From NCBI RefSeq assembly GCF_905171765.1, contig NC_053390.1, positions 308,640,984 to 308,704,983 on the forward strand: a stretch of 64,000 bases of DNA, in the 5' to 3' direction. The position numbers and the translations under genes are program-made. Positions 11,241 through 22,348 of this stretch are shown here, piece by piece. The stretch comes from Bufo bufo (Eukaryota; Chordata; Amphibia; Anura; Bufonidae). The notes under the pieces were generated by a model that saw only the letters and a list, made by a program, of their open reading frames with translations, had not been told where the DNA came from and searched no databases. Position 1 is the stretch's first letter. The number at the start of each line of letters is the position of its first letter.

Positions 11241-11860
11241 TGTCGCACCAGACGGAGGGGAAGGGGGACCCTTATCTACGGATGGGAAATAGAATGGCCA
11301 CCCCTGACTAACCCTAAGCTGGCACCTGTCTGCCCTGATACCCTAGACGGGGTGTGAACCCGTGCGGCGAGCAGGATGCCTAAACCCTCAGTCGCCCTAA
11401 CAAGACTGGACTGGGGAAAGGCCGATGGGAGCGCTAGTCACCATCACTCACGTCTAGCAACACAACAGGGGAAGACAGCAACAAACAAACAACAGCAGAG
11501 ATAGACTTATCCAGTCACGAGCAGAGAAGGCGATCCCAAACACGACAGTCCACGCCGGACAAGAGCTCCACAGCAACACCATCAAACGATCTCCTTCAAA
11601 GGTCAGAGTAGCACTGGAAGTAAGGACTATATCTGGCAATGACTGCAAGTGAAACTGAAACTAATATAGTATCTGGGAGTGGCAGACAGGACTCACCTGA
11701 GAAGGATGCCTACAAACTCCCAGTCAGGACAAAAAGGTTCACAAGGCAAAACCTGGATGACATACCCTGAACCATGGAGCATACTCACAAGCTATCGCGA
11801 GTAGCAAGTCGCTGCGACCTTCTCCTCCCAGACCTGTCTGGATCAGTCACAGTCGTGACA
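11241..11860 (-). repeat. 5' LTR of inner chromodomain element, short at its U5 edge
   Basis: A 620-bp copy matching 6336-6955. It ends at GGTGCGACA on the element strand, 29 bases short of the other LTR. It is followed by a CTATTTTTTTC run and a long T/A homopolymer leader (11160-11205). The missing edge points to a deletion at the LTR/leader junction. Confidence 0.85.
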
Positions 11861-11865
11861 TATTA

Positions 11866-13629
11866 GCTATTAAACTAGCGTTTAAGGAGTGGCGTCACTT
11901 TTTAGAGGGGGCAGTCCACCCCGTCACTGTGATTACGGACCACAAAAATCTTCTGTACCTCGAATCAGCTAAGCGTCTCACCCCTAGACAGGCTAGGTGG
12001 TCGCTATTTTTTACCAGGTTTAACTTTGTGATTACCTATCGTCCTGGGGCAAAGAATACCAAGGCTGATGCACTATCTCGTTGTTTCCCTGGAGGGGGTA
12101 ATGTGAGTGATCCGGTGCCCATTCTTCAAAGAGGAGCGGTTGTTTCTGCGGTACACTCTGTTCTGGAGGGGAAGGTGTTAGAGGCCCAGGGGGACGCCCC
12201 GGTCTCTTGCCCCTCAGAGAAATTGTTTGTACCGTTGAACCTACGTTTCGAATTATTAAAGGAACATCATAATTCGGCACTTGCTGGGCACCCGGGTAGT
12301 AAAGCAACCTTGGAGCTATTGTCTCGTCGTTTTTGGTGGCCAAGGTTGCGTCAGGATGTATTGGATTTTGTGTCTTCTTGTTCTACCTGTGCGCGCGCAA
12401 AAGTTTCACATACACATCCTGCAGGGTCTCTATTACCACTCGTCATTCCCAATAGACCGTGGACACATCTGTCAATGGATTTTATCACTGACTTACCTTT
12501 GTCTGCGGGTAAAACAGTTATTTTGGTAGTAGTGGACAGGTTTAGCAAAATGGTACACTTCATTGCGTTACCCGCACTACCTAATGCTAAGACTCTTGCT
12601 CAGGTATTCGTCAGTGAAATCGTGAAGCTTCACGGGGTCCCCTCCGATGTTGTTTCGGATCGGGGTACCCAGTTTATTTCTAGATTTTGGAAAGCTTTTT
12701 GTTCCCGTTTGGGGGTACACTTGTCCTTTTCCTCAGCTTTCCATCCTCAGTCGAATGGCCAGACTGAGCGTACCAACCAAAACCTTGAGACATATCTAAG
12801 ATGTTTTGTGTCTGAAAACCAAGAGTTGTGGTCATCATATTTACCGTTAGCTGAGTTTGCCATAAATAATCGTCGTCAGGAATCCACTGGCAAGTCACCA
12901 TTTCTTGGTGCATATGGTTTTCATCCCCAATTCTATACTTTCAAAGAGGGGGGGTCTTCTGGGGTTCCCGAAGAGGAACTGTTTTCGTCATCTCTTTCTT
13001 CGGTATGGCAGAAGGTGCAAGCTAAAAATATGGGAGGTAAATACAAATGCATGGCTGATAAGAGACGGTAGCCAGGTCCGGACCTAGGAGTTAATGACTA
13101 TGTGTGGTTGTCTACTAGGAATATTAAATTGAAGGTTCCCTCTTGGAAACTGGGTCCTAGGTTTATTGGCCCTTACAAAATTGTAGCCATCATCAACCCC
13201 ATGGCTTTTCGCCTGGAGTTACCTCAGACTTTTAAAATCCATAATGTTTTTCATAAGTCGTTACTCAAAAAATATGTTCCACCTCTAGAACCGTCACCAC
13301 TGCCACCCCCTCCTGTTGTCGTGGATGGTAATCTAGATTTTCAGATATCCAAAATTGTTAATTCTCGTCGGGTCCGCCACTCTCTTCAATATCTGGTGCA
13401 TTGGAGAGGTTACGGTCCCGAGGAAAGAATGTGGGTTCCTGCGTCTGAGGTAAACGCCGACAGGCTAGTTCGGGTTTTTCATGCCTCTCATCCTGAGAGA
13501 CCTGGTCCTGAGTGTCCGGAGGCCCCTCGTAGAGAGGGGGGTACTGTCACGAGGGTGTCAGGAGCCACGCCTGACTCCGTTATACCCGGGGTCAGGAAGT
13601 CGCAGCGGTTGGCTGCACGCTCTATGTAA
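11866..13629 (+). pseudogene. pol: Pol of outer element, part 2: RNase H, integrase, chromodomain
   Basis: Continues in frame from 6306 across the nested element: AIKLAFEEW, then the RNase H end (ITDHKNLLYLE). Integrase follows, with an HHCC zinc region (EHHNSALAGH ... CSTC) and catalytic D, D, E (SMDFITD, SDRGTQF, TERTNQNLE). An in-frame TAG at 13069-13071 replaces a codon where the inner copy reads serine (KR-S-EGPDLG). The same frame then runs on through the chromodomain (LVHWRGYGPEERMWVPASE) to 13629, with its last 28 codons inside the 3' LTR. The copy is inactive through the insertion, this stop and the gag frameshift. Confidence 0.93.
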
Positions 13630-14193
13630 GATAGGGCTGTTTCCTTGTGGTAATTTTCTGGGTTTGCTTTGCAAACCCTTTTGGCTCACTCAGGGATCCG
13701 TAGCTCCTTCTTCTCAGCTGTTCCTTGTCCAGCACTCCCAAACCTCCTTATATTCCCCTCTCACACTTCTCTGGTTGCCAGATATAGAGCTTCCTGCCTG
13801 GACGTCTATTCTGACCCTCTGGAGCTGTGTTGCTGCGTTCTCTGGTAGTTGGTCCAGAACGCTACCCTCCGGATCCCTGTTGAACCTTGTGGTCTATTGT
13901 GGTCGCCCACCTGGGTGTATGTGTTTGACTGTTTTGTCTGTCCTCTCCCTGGTGTTTCCCTCTTAGTGACAGTGGTGCGGACTAGCGATCCCACTGGCCC
14001 GTTCACTATCTAGGGCTCATTTTAGGGAAAGCCAGGGTTTAGGCACGTGATCGCCGCACAGGTGAGGAACCCGTCTAGGGACGTCAGGGCAGTCAGGTGC
14101 CAGCCGCAAGGTGAGTTAGGGATCACCACCTTTCCCTCTCCCTTGGGCAGGGCTTTCCCTTTTTCCTCCCTGTGCGTGACGCCGGTCATTACA
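13545..14193 (+). repeat. 3' LTR of outer chromodomain element
   Basis: A 649-bp repeat of 3111-3746, preceded by the purine tract AGAGAGGGGGGTAC. It contains 13 bp (near 13990-14003) absent from the 5' LTR. Ends TTACA followed by the GAGAC target duplication. Confidence 0.93.
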
Positions 14194-14198
14194 GAGAC

Positions 14199-14586
14199 AG
14201 TTTTTGGAAACGGTAGTGACCCATTAACCATGATTGCAATCATTGTTTCTGTTATTTGCTATTTTCGTAACCATTTTAGTTACTGTTGATTTTGGTAACA
14301 TTCTAATTGGCTTACATCAGCTATATGCAGTGTCCCCACTGCAAGTGTGAATGTCCCTACATTTCGTGCTTTATTTTCGGTGCACTGTGTCCCATGGGCT
14401 GTGTATGCAGTGGAAGGGTCCCTAGTTAATGTTTCTAGGCAGAACTGGCCCCACCCCTTCCACTCAGAGGAAGTTGTTTTAGTCTAGTCTAAGAAAACAG
14501 CAAGGGAGTAGTGCTAAACAGGGAAGCTTCCTTCCACTATGGATCTTGTTCCACATCTGCGCTCGCCTTTCCATTCTTTTGCTCCG
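14199..14586. other. Unassigned flank
   Basis: No gene or named element recognised. This is the continuation of the target sequence interrupted at 3105. Confidence 0.5.
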
Positions 14587-15200
14587 TTATAGTACAATAT
14601 TGTCCATTTTGGCTGCGACCACAGCAACATTATTAATCATCCTTTTCATATCTCTCTTCATAGAAGGGACTTGAACCTCTAGATCTACAATGCAGCCTTC
14701 TGCTGCACTAATTCTCTCTTGCACCTTCTGCGGGTCATGTCTAATGATATCAACATCTTCTTTAAGGCCCCCCATAAGGGTGTTAAGGGTGGCAAGTGCC
14801 CCATTGCATTGTGCCACTGCAGAAACAAATATCCTTGATAGTTGGCTCAACTGATGGAGAGGGTGAGGCCCAGTATTAATGATACCATGCCTCCTGAGGC
14901 GCCATCTTCCCAGTCGGCAACACATGCACAGGCTCAGTGCATGTGTTGCCGACTGGGAAGATGGCGCCTCAGGAGGCATGGTAGCATTAATAGTTGAATA
15001 CTCTGGTGTCCATTTGTGATGAGGATTCTCCTTTGCCCCAGTCCTCCACTGGTGACTGTGGTGAGGTATCTTGCTCAGGTGCTGCAGTGAACTCCCAGAT
15101 ATAGGCACCCTACTTGCCATATGCTTGTGCTTGCCCCGAAGGGCTATCATTTTCCTTATCTCTTGCTACCTTTCTATTTTTACGGGTCATATCTTGGTTA
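14587..15200 (-). pseudogene. L1/Tx1-like LINE ORF1 relic
   Basis: The minus frame from 15150 to 14587 ends with a coiled-coil-like stretch (QERISAAEGCIVDLE ... MKRDMKRMINNVAVVAAKMD). In spacing and composition it resembles the coiled coil of L1/Tx1 ORF1 proteins, which bind LINE RNA as trimers. A basic, polar segment (MTRKNRKVARDKEND) just upstream in a shifted frame could be the N terminus. No reverse transcriptase follows. The inverted duplication at 14883-14983 disrupts it. Family assignment is from pattern only. Confidence 0.4.
14883..14983. repeat. Perfect 47-bp inverted repeat with 7-nt loop
   Basis: Arms 14883-14929 and 14937-14983 are exact reverse complements around AGGCTCA. With one mismatch the pairing extends about eight bases further on each side. 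Confidence 0.95.
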
Positions 15201-15415
15201 GAGACAAGAGACACTGTTGCGCAACTGGTAAGAGCACTGCTGGGTGCTGTAGCCGGTAGGATGGAGGATGGAGCGGATAAAGTAGGATACTCAGTAGGAA
15301 CTAACATTAGATGTGTCCTTTCACATTCCCAGTTAGACTCCACTCCTTGAACATAACTTTTAGAAAACTTTGCAAAACTTGAAACTAACCGAATCTGAAA
15401 AGGTTCAATCATCTC

Positions 15416-15644
15416 TAAGGCCTCTTGCACACAACCGTATGCCCTCTGAGATATACGGTCTGTGAGCGGCATTGATCATATGAGTGCGGGACAATAGTCC
15501 CGCGGGCAGCCCGAGGTGCACAGCATCGTTGTAATCTATGATGCTGTGTGCTCCCATGCGCACGATAAATGCTGCTCCGGGACACATGGCCCGCTCACGG
15601 ACCGTATATCTTGGAGGGCATACTGTTGTGTGCAAGAGGCCTAA
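15416..15644. repeat. Short foldback MITE, TAAGGCCTCTTGCACAC family
   Basis: The ends are near-perfect inverted repeats (TAAGGCCTCTTGCACACAAC and its complement), with paired arms carrying ATATACGGTC and CTCACGGACC. The same terminus occurs on the 1.87-kb foldback element at 45493-47359. It has no coding capacity. Confidence 0.75.
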
Positions 15645-16087
15645 TTTAGACCCTTGACTCAGTACTTAATTGAAGACCTTTGGCAGTGATTTCAGGCTCC
15701 AGTCTTCTTGGGTATGATATCACAAGTAGAGATGAGCGAAGTTTTCATAAATTCTATTCAGGCGCCTTGTGCTAATATTTCCCCAAAATTCGCTATGTTC
15801 CAAATTAATCACAAAGCATGTTAAATCAGCTATATCCTGGCCTGCAGGGAGAGTATATCTTGGTGTACATCACTGTGCATTGCAGCAACGTGCATAGCTA
15901 GTCCTTTCTGATAGTGAAACAGTTACTGTGCGTCAGTATGACAGGCAGGTGACAGGGCTCATGCACACGTATGTATTTTGCGGTACACAAAAAACTGATC
16001 CGCAAAAATATGGATGACGTCCGTGTGCATTCCGTATTTTGCGGAACGGAACAGCTGGCCCCTAATAGAACAGTATATGGACATGTT
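15645..16087. repeat. Dispersed repeat fragments, no gene
   Basis: At 15955-16170 lies a sequence of the type GCTCATGCACACGTATGTAT with alternating TATTTTGCGG and CCGTAT blocks. It is related in composition to the foldback family at 45493-47359. The rest is unassigned. Confidence 0.4.
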
Positions 16088-16856
16088 CTATTTTTTGGCG
16101 GAAAGGAAATACGGACATATGGAAACGTAATGCACACAGAATAACTTCAGATTTTGTTTTTTTTCGGACCCATTGAAATGTGGAGAATGAGGAGGCAGAG
16201 GTGGTACTGGAATCATAGCATTAGAACACGGAGGTGGCATTGCCATCACCTGGCCAAGTTGCTGGTGACCATGGTTCCGATCTTCAATTGGCAAGGAGAC
16301 AGCCAGGATTTTATTTCTTGGTTGATGATGCTGTGCAGTTCCTCCCCAATGTGACTCAGTTCTCCCGGGCTGGCCAGGTGCAGAACAGCGTGACAACACT
16401 GTGCTCTGCATAGGTAGTATGCTGGAGGACCACTCCAAACTGTACCTACTGTGGAGGCTGAGTACAAGGTGGGGGATGAGGAGGCAGAGGTGGCACTGGA
16501 ATCACAGAATAAGAATGCGGAGGTGGAATTGCCATCGCCTGGCCAAGTTGCTGGTGTGCCTGAGCAGGAGCCAAATTTACCCGGTGAGCCATAAAGGACA
16601 TATATTGTCCTTGACCATAGTTAAAGCTCCACATGTCGGTGCTGCCATGAACTGTACCAGACACCGACAGGCTCAAGGACTGGCCCACTGTCTGATGTTC
16701 GTAAGTATGCAGGGCTGGTATAGCTTTTTTAGAGAAGTAGTATGGGCTTGGGACTCTCCACCTTGGCTTGGCACAAGCCATCAGTTCTCTGAAATGTGCA
16801 GAGTGAACCACATTGAAAGGGAAGGACTGAAGTACCAGCAACTTGGCCAGGTGCAC
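16088..16856 (-). pseudogene. Duplicated proline-rich pseudogene-like tract
   Basis: Two minus-strand segments share the pattern QQLGQ, MA, PPP, IPVPPLPPH: about 16560-16475 in a frame running 16856-16446, and about 16265-16180 in one running 16438-16088. Three further partial copies of the AGTTGCTGGT-type segment lie between them. The upstream frame also contains SLSVSGTVHGSTDMW. It looks like a tandemly duplicated fragment of a low-complexity, proline/glutamine-rich coding sequence. I do not recognise the parent gene, and it could equally be non-coding repeat DNA. Confidence 0.3.
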
Positions 16857-16884
16857 GTTCAGCTTCTATCCTATTGGATGTTGA

Positions 16885-17475
16885 CAGTCAAGGCGTAATA
16901 GAATTGCTTATTTATTTAACAAGGTGTTCACCCCAATAACGGCTAAATTACACAGCTTATTCACCCCAATTTGAGAATTAAGGCATGATAGAATTGCTTA
17001 TCTATTAAATAAGGTGGACATCCCAATAACAGTTAAATTAGACAGCTTATTCACCCTGATTTGAGAATCAAGGCGTAATAGAATTGCTTATCTATTAAAT
17101 AAGGTGGACAACACAATAACAGTAGTATTAGACAGCTTATTCACCCCAATTTGACAATCAAGGCCTAATGGAGTTGCTTATCTAATTAAAAAGGTGGACA
17201 CCCCAATAACAGTTAAATTACACAGCTTATTCACCCGATTTGAGAATCAAGGCGTAATAGAATTGCTTATCTATTAAACAAGATGGGCACCCCAATAACA
17301 GTTAAATTAGACGGGTTATTCATCCCAATTTGAGAATCAAGGTATAATAAAAAAAAAAAGCTTATCTATTTAACAAGGTGGACACTCCAATAACAGTTAA
17401 ATTACACAGCTTATTCATTCCAATTTGAGAATCAAGGCTTAATGGAATTGCTTATCTATTAAACAAGGTGGACAC
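16885..17475. repeat. 90-bp satellite array, about 6.5 copies
   Basis: Repeats marked by AGGCGTAATAGAATTGCTTA start at 16891, 16981, 17071, 17161, 17250, 17340 and 17435. Spacing is 89-90 bp, with a last interval of 95. Each unit also holds a GGTGGACACCCCAATAAC block and a CAGCTTATTCACCCC block. Confidence 0.93.
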
Positions 17476-17831
17476 TGTTCAATTAGAGAGCTCTGTGCCC
17501 TACACAGGGATTGATGCAAAGTGGGCTGTCTCCTATTGATCCCTTCAGCTTCAGATAAAAGCACCTGCACGGTCCCTGCAGTCTTCCTATGCTCACCCTA
17601 CAGTGTGTAAAAACTCTCCCTATGATCTCCCTACACTGTCCCTGCACTCTCCCTATCCAATGTTCCACAATTAAAGGCTTATTTAACACTGTCCCTAGAA
17701 CTTGCCACATTTCTCCCTATGCTCAGCTCAGTGAAATGGCTGTGACATTACAGGGGCTGGCTAGCTGTTGATTGGGTGTCTGCATGGCATTATGGGTGAT
17801 CTTGCTTTGCGGGCTTCTTACTTTTCACTTT
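17476..17831. other. Unassigned flank of the satellite
   Basis: CT-rich sequence with recurring TCTCCCTA and GTCCCTGCA words, no coding frame. It is the left target flank of the hAT-like insertion. Confidence 0.4.
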
Positions 17832-18179
17832 GTAACATGCAGGACCGGTTCTAGGTGAAATAGGGCCCTGGGGCGAAAAACAATAAGGCCCCCCCCCCCC
17901 CCATGACACTTGATGACTTTTACAGAAGAAACTGTATATTGTGGGGCACAGTGTAGGCTATATGTGTATAACAAACATATTTCATATGAAAACTTACAAT
18001 TACTTGGCTTGACCCTTGGGGATCTCGGACACCACTTTCACACTTTGGCTGGGGGGCTCGGCGGAGCTGATGTGTTTTATCCTAATGAGAAAGATTTCAT
18101 AATAAGGATTTGGATAAGGGGCAGAGGGATAGCAGAGCAGGGAGAGGCTGGTGCTGCTACTAGGGGGCTCATACCATGG

Positions 18180-18660
18180 GGGAGTAATAAAGCCTACCAT
18201 AATGCCCCCCCAGTAGTAATAATTCTCCTTATAATGTGACAGTGCAAAAAATACCCCCTTGTAATGCCCCCAGTTGAGCTAATGTCCCCATAGTGCCCCC
18301 ATAATGTGCCAGCATAAAATACCCCTATATAGTTCCCCCAGTAAATGCCCCCATAGTGCTCCTCTCCCCCCTCTTAGTGCCCCCCATAATGTACCAGTAT
18401 AAAATGCCCCATATATAGTGCCCCAGTAGATGCCCTCAGTGTCCCCCACAATTTGTAAGTATAAAATACCCCTTCTCAGTGCCCCCGTAGATGACCCCAT
18501 AGTGCTCCTCTCCCCCCTTCCCCATAGTACCCACCATAATGTGTCCCAGTATAAAATGCCCCTATACAGAGCCCCCATATAAAATAACCGTTCTTTGTGG
18601 CCTCAGTAGATGCCCCTATAGTGCCCACCAATAATGTGCCAGTAAGAAGTGACCCCATAG
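18180..18660. repeat. Degenerate TAGTGCCCCCATAATG repeat
   Basis: Reverse-complement counterpart of the repeat at 1-760, with units around TAGTGCCCCCATAATGTGCC. The minus-strand reading frames here are repeat translations. Confidence 0.75.
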
Positions 18661-19140
18661 ATGTCCCCCAATAATGTGCCAGTAGCCAGAGCCCCCCTAT
18701 ATTATGTGTCAGTAGCCAGAGCCCCCTATATCATGTGCCAGTAGCCAGAGCCCCCTATATCATGTGCCAGTAGCCAGAGCCCCCCTATATCATGTGCCAG
18801 TAGCCAGAGCTCCCCCTATATCATGTGCCAATAGCCAGAGCCCCCCCTATATCATGTGCCAGTAGCCAGAGCCCCCCCCCCCATATCATGTGCCAGTAGC
18901 CAGAGGCCCCCCCCCATATCATGTGCCAGTAGCCAGAGACCCCCCTATTATGTGCCAGTAGCCATAGGCCCCCCTTTCATGTGCCAGTAGCCTGAGCCCC
19001 CCCCATCAACATGTGCCAGTAGCCATAGGCCCCTCCTATTATGTGTCAGTAGCCAGAGCCCCCCCCCATCATGTGCCAATAGCCAGAGCCCCCCTTATCA
19101 TGTGCCAGTAGCCATAGCCCCCCCTATCATGTGCCAGTAG
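18661..19140. repeat. CATGTGCCAGTAGCCAGAGC minisatellite, left block
   Basis: Roughly 18 imperfect copies of a 25-28 bp unit with variable C runs. The array continues at 25218-25520. The retrovirus split it within the GTAG of one unit. Confidence 0.9.
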
Positions 19141-19575
19141 TGTGAGAGAAGGATTTATGATTTTATGAATATATAATGAGAATATTATGTAGTACACATT
19201 TCTGTCCACTAGATGGCTGCAAACCATATGTATGAGAAGGTCAATGAGGGAGGGGGAAAGAGGGGATTACATTACAGTCTTCAAATACACCTATAGACTC
19301 AGTGAAACCACTCCTATCAGGTTAAGTAGCCAATAGTCTCTTCTTAAGGAACACCCCTTTTGTGATGTCATGTCTGCTATTTAAGTGAATGTACTGTGAA
19401 TAAAAGGCTCTCGCCTGCTCTTCTACCATGCTCAAGGAAGATGAGAAGATGCTTTCATGAAACCACCTAGCGTGTCTGGTCTCATTATAAAGCTGTATGG
19501 CATGCACATACTTATACTTCTAATTGATTTGGAACCACACAAAGAAGAAGGAGAAGCGCATGAATTGCGCTAACA
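19141..19575 (+). promoter_or_regulatory. 5' LTR of the provirus
   Basis: TGTGAGAG ... GCTAACA. It contains a TATTTAAG TATA-like box at about 19377-19384, an AATAAA polyadenylation signal at 19399-19404, and a following GT-rich stretch. TATA and AATAAA being close implies a short R region, or that one of the two is not used. Identical to 24783-25217. Confidence 0.9.
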
Positions 19576-19578
19576 AAA

Positions 19579-19596
19579 TGGCGCCCAACGTGGGGC
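19579..19596 (+). promoter_or_regulatory. Primer-binding site, tRNA-Lys(1,2) type
   Basis: TGGCGCCCAACGTGGGGC lies three bases after the LTR. From general knowledge of retroviral primers this is the Lys(1,2) site. Confidence 0.88.
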
Positions 19597-20192
19597 AGAC
19601 AGCTTGCGTAACTTCCGATTCGAACGCCACGAGAGCGACTTAAACGGAACCATCAGACGAGATCACATGCCGGCAAGGTAAGAAAGCTTTATTTCTTACG
19701 AATCTCCTCTGAAACTTCCGCTTTTGTGGGTTCTCAAGAGTTGAATTGGTGTTATCGCGATATAAGGGTTCAAGTTATAGCTGATCTGTCTGTTAGAAAG
19801 AACCTGTTGAAATATTCCTTCTTTGTGTGGTAGAACATGCTGAAACTAAACGGAAATTGTTAGACAGCTGAGCCGGATATCCTGTGACGTAGAATTGTTT
19901 CCCAGCCCAAGATTCTGACGAGAATCTGGAGATAAGGGTTAATACTAATTGCCATAGGCAATTGGAAGTTATTAAGATTTTGTATCCCGGTGAATTGACT
20001 AGGGGTCTTCACTTTGAGAGATTGTGGGCTCAATACTATTATATCATTTGATCTTTGTGCAACTGCGCTTGAGTTAGTGGGTTCGGTGGCGATTACTTAT
20101 AGTAATCGGATTCCGTTTGATCTTTGTGCAACTACGCTTAAGTTTGCGGGTTTGATAAGTAGCAATTGTTTGATCTTCGTGCAACTACAATA

Positions 20193-20237
20193 ATGGGAAA
20201 TTCGAATGTTGCAGGACAGAGTGAAAAGAGATATTAA
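20193..20237 (+). pseudogene. Gag N-terminal relic with myristoylation-type start
   Basis: ATG followed by Gly-Asn-Ser, a typical N-myristoylation start that sends Gag to the membrane. The frame stops after 14 codons. Three imperfect direct repeats of TTTGATCTTTGTGCAACT (20047, 20116, 20168) precede it in the leader. Confidence 0.6.
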
Positions 20238-22348
20238 CAGCGGCTCAGTTGATGCGAGAAAAGAAAGGAAAAGTTTCAGTTAGAAATAAAAGTTGAAAGC
20301 ATTCTGTCATACTAAGTAGCAGCGAATACCGGTATTATCCGTAAATATGCAGTTTTGTGTAAAAGTTCCCCCTAGAGTTTGCAAATGCAGTAGGAGATAG
20401 ATTAAATTAAAGTTTGTGGAAAACTGTAGATGGAAAGTTGAAAGAAATTGAGGAGAATGGACAATATTGCTATAGTAAGATGGAGGATTTGGGTGTGATA
20501 GGGAACAAAGAGAGTTGGCCATGCGGCATTCCCTTCCCCCCACCACATGTGTTGTAACTTTAAAAAAAAAAAAAAAGAGTAATCCTGGGTCTTGTGGTCC
20601 ATCAAAGACTACCTATTGCTTTTTCTGTCAGCTCCTCCTCTACACCAGGTGCTGGAATGTGCTAATCAGCACCACCCACTGTGCCTTCTGCTCTCTCTAG
20701 CTTTTCCCCACCCCCCAAAAACTCTTTCCTTAGGCCCTTATGGGGGATGAAAGTGTGTGTGCAAGTAACATGTTGTGTGTTTGTGGATCTCAAAGACTTT
20801 ACACAATCCTATCATAGTTCCAACACTGGATTATATCCAGTGATGTCTGAAAATAACCCTTCCCAATTGTATGTCCCATCAGTTAAAAATGTACCTGCAT
20901 ATGATATATGACATATATTACACCCAGTAGTAACATCAATTTTGCCATGATGAATAGAATTCCCAATTCAGAGGACTTACTTATGCTGCTTTATAGAAAA
21001 TTAGTTAAAATATGGAGAGTTTTCTCATATTATTTATGAGATTTGGAAAATTGAGTCCAATGTAGAGCTGGGGATTTAATGCATAGTGAAGATCAGTGAG
21101 TCTGTGATGAAGTGTTTAGATCATCGGTCAGTCACATTGTCCTCAGGACAGAGAGTGTGGAGAAAGTTTTCACGAGACTCCAGAAAAGTTGGGTGGATTT
21201 GGATTTTTGAGATTACCTTATCTATGCATGAGAAAATCCTAAGTGCTGCCTTTGTGTATGATCTTGAGAATCATCTAGAAAGGTCTAGTGTTGGCTAGGC
21301 TTGAGTGAAGTTCATTTTGTTCCTATTTTGTCATATTGTTAAAGTTAAATCAAACAAAGACCTAAGGTGGGCGTGGCTGCCAATCAGTCCTCCCCACAAA
21401 GGGGGGGGGAAGACTTTGTATGTACTTGCCCACTTCCTCGCCTGTGGGAGGAAGACAAATGTTCAGCCCCTTCAAATGAAACACCCATAGGAAATTAACA
21501 ACCCAGAATCAAATACTGGATCCCTGTTATCTATACAGTCCTTAGGATCTAATTACATTGCTTCATAGCAAACATGTTCCATGATCTCTCATGGCTAAGG
21601 ATAGTATCACATGTGTAGGAGCATCTAGTAATGCAATTCCTAATCCTCTCACCAATTAATCACCGTCTTAAGGGTGTGCAAAAATTAGATCCGATCACTC
21701 TGCTGCATCTGGAAGGGGGGAGGCTGGGAGTAGTAAATACAAATATAAAAAATTCAAATTCAAATTTAATGTCTCCATCCAATTAATAACCACATTTTTG
21801 AGTTTCTGGTAGATCATTTCAGGTTCCTGGAAGATGGATCATTTCGGACAGGATATGCTGTTCCTACTTAATCTGATGTTGTCAAGAAAGAACCACTCCG
21901 TCCAGCAATGGTAGTGCAGGAGACAGAGCTGAAGACACTCGCTGAGGTTGGTAAGATGGCTGAGGGTAAGACTGCTAACATCCAGGTATGCCTTCGGTAT
22001 CACTCATTATTATGGTCTAATCTAGTGAAGCAGAGATTTTGTTGGATCCATGGCTAAGCCCATCAATAATGAATGCTGAGTGTATGAAAGATGTTTGATG
22101 CCCTGATGCTGCCTGAGGAGGTAGAGGCTACATTATTACCTGAAGTCTACCCTAAGTGGAAATCTGTGTGATAAAGGATGGCTTATGGCCAGTGGACTTC
22201 CAAAAAGTTTGCCTTTTTCAGATACAGGTTACAGAGGCTGAAAGGAAACATCAAAGGATAAAGGTAGAAGTGATAATAGAACTCTGGAGAGTTAGTAAGA
22301 AACTCTTCCTTCAGAGGGCACTCTACCTAAAGAGGATGGATTTAGAAC

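Larger units (their letters stand above)
6307..11860 (-). mobile_element. Nested chromodomain Ty3/Gypsy retrotransposon (inner copy)
   Basis: A 5554-bp element inserted in opposite orientation into pol of the outer copy. The target duplication TATTA is at 6302-6306 and 11861-11865. It has LTRs at both ends, gag (minus, 11124-10279), pol (minus, about 10280-6880), and a purine tract (complement of 6956-6970) beside its 3' LTR. The LTR portions that align (620 bp) differ by about five substitutions by eye, fewer than those of the outer element. That fits a later arrival. The only clear coding lesion is a frameshift in the protease N-terminal part. Confidence 0.95.
3111..14193 (+). mobile_element. 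Chromodomain Ty3/Gypsy retrotransposon (outer copy)
   Basis: A complete element bounded by LTRs at 3111-3746 and 13545-14193 and by a 5-bp target duplication GAGAC (3106-3110 and 14194-14198). After removal of the nested element at 6307-11860 and one TATTA copy it is about 5.5 kb. It carries gag with one CCHC knuckle, then protease, reverse transcriptase, RNase H, integrase and chromodomain. A purine tract at 13531-13544 abuts the 3' LTR. By eye the LTRs differ by about nine substitutions plus a 13-bp indel and a small one. Lesions are a gag frameshift near 4183-4188, the nested insertion, and a stop at 13069-13071. The copy is dead. Confidence 0.95.

Noticed and set aside
15110..15472. 120-codon minus-strand frame as a gene
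   Set aside because: It crosses the edge of a MITE (15416-15644) and only its end resembles a LINE ORF1 start.
18661..19140. Regular direct repeats resembling a CRISPR array
   Set aside because: Units adjoin without unique spacers, copies vary in length, and the setting is a vertebrate transposon. It is a minisatellite.
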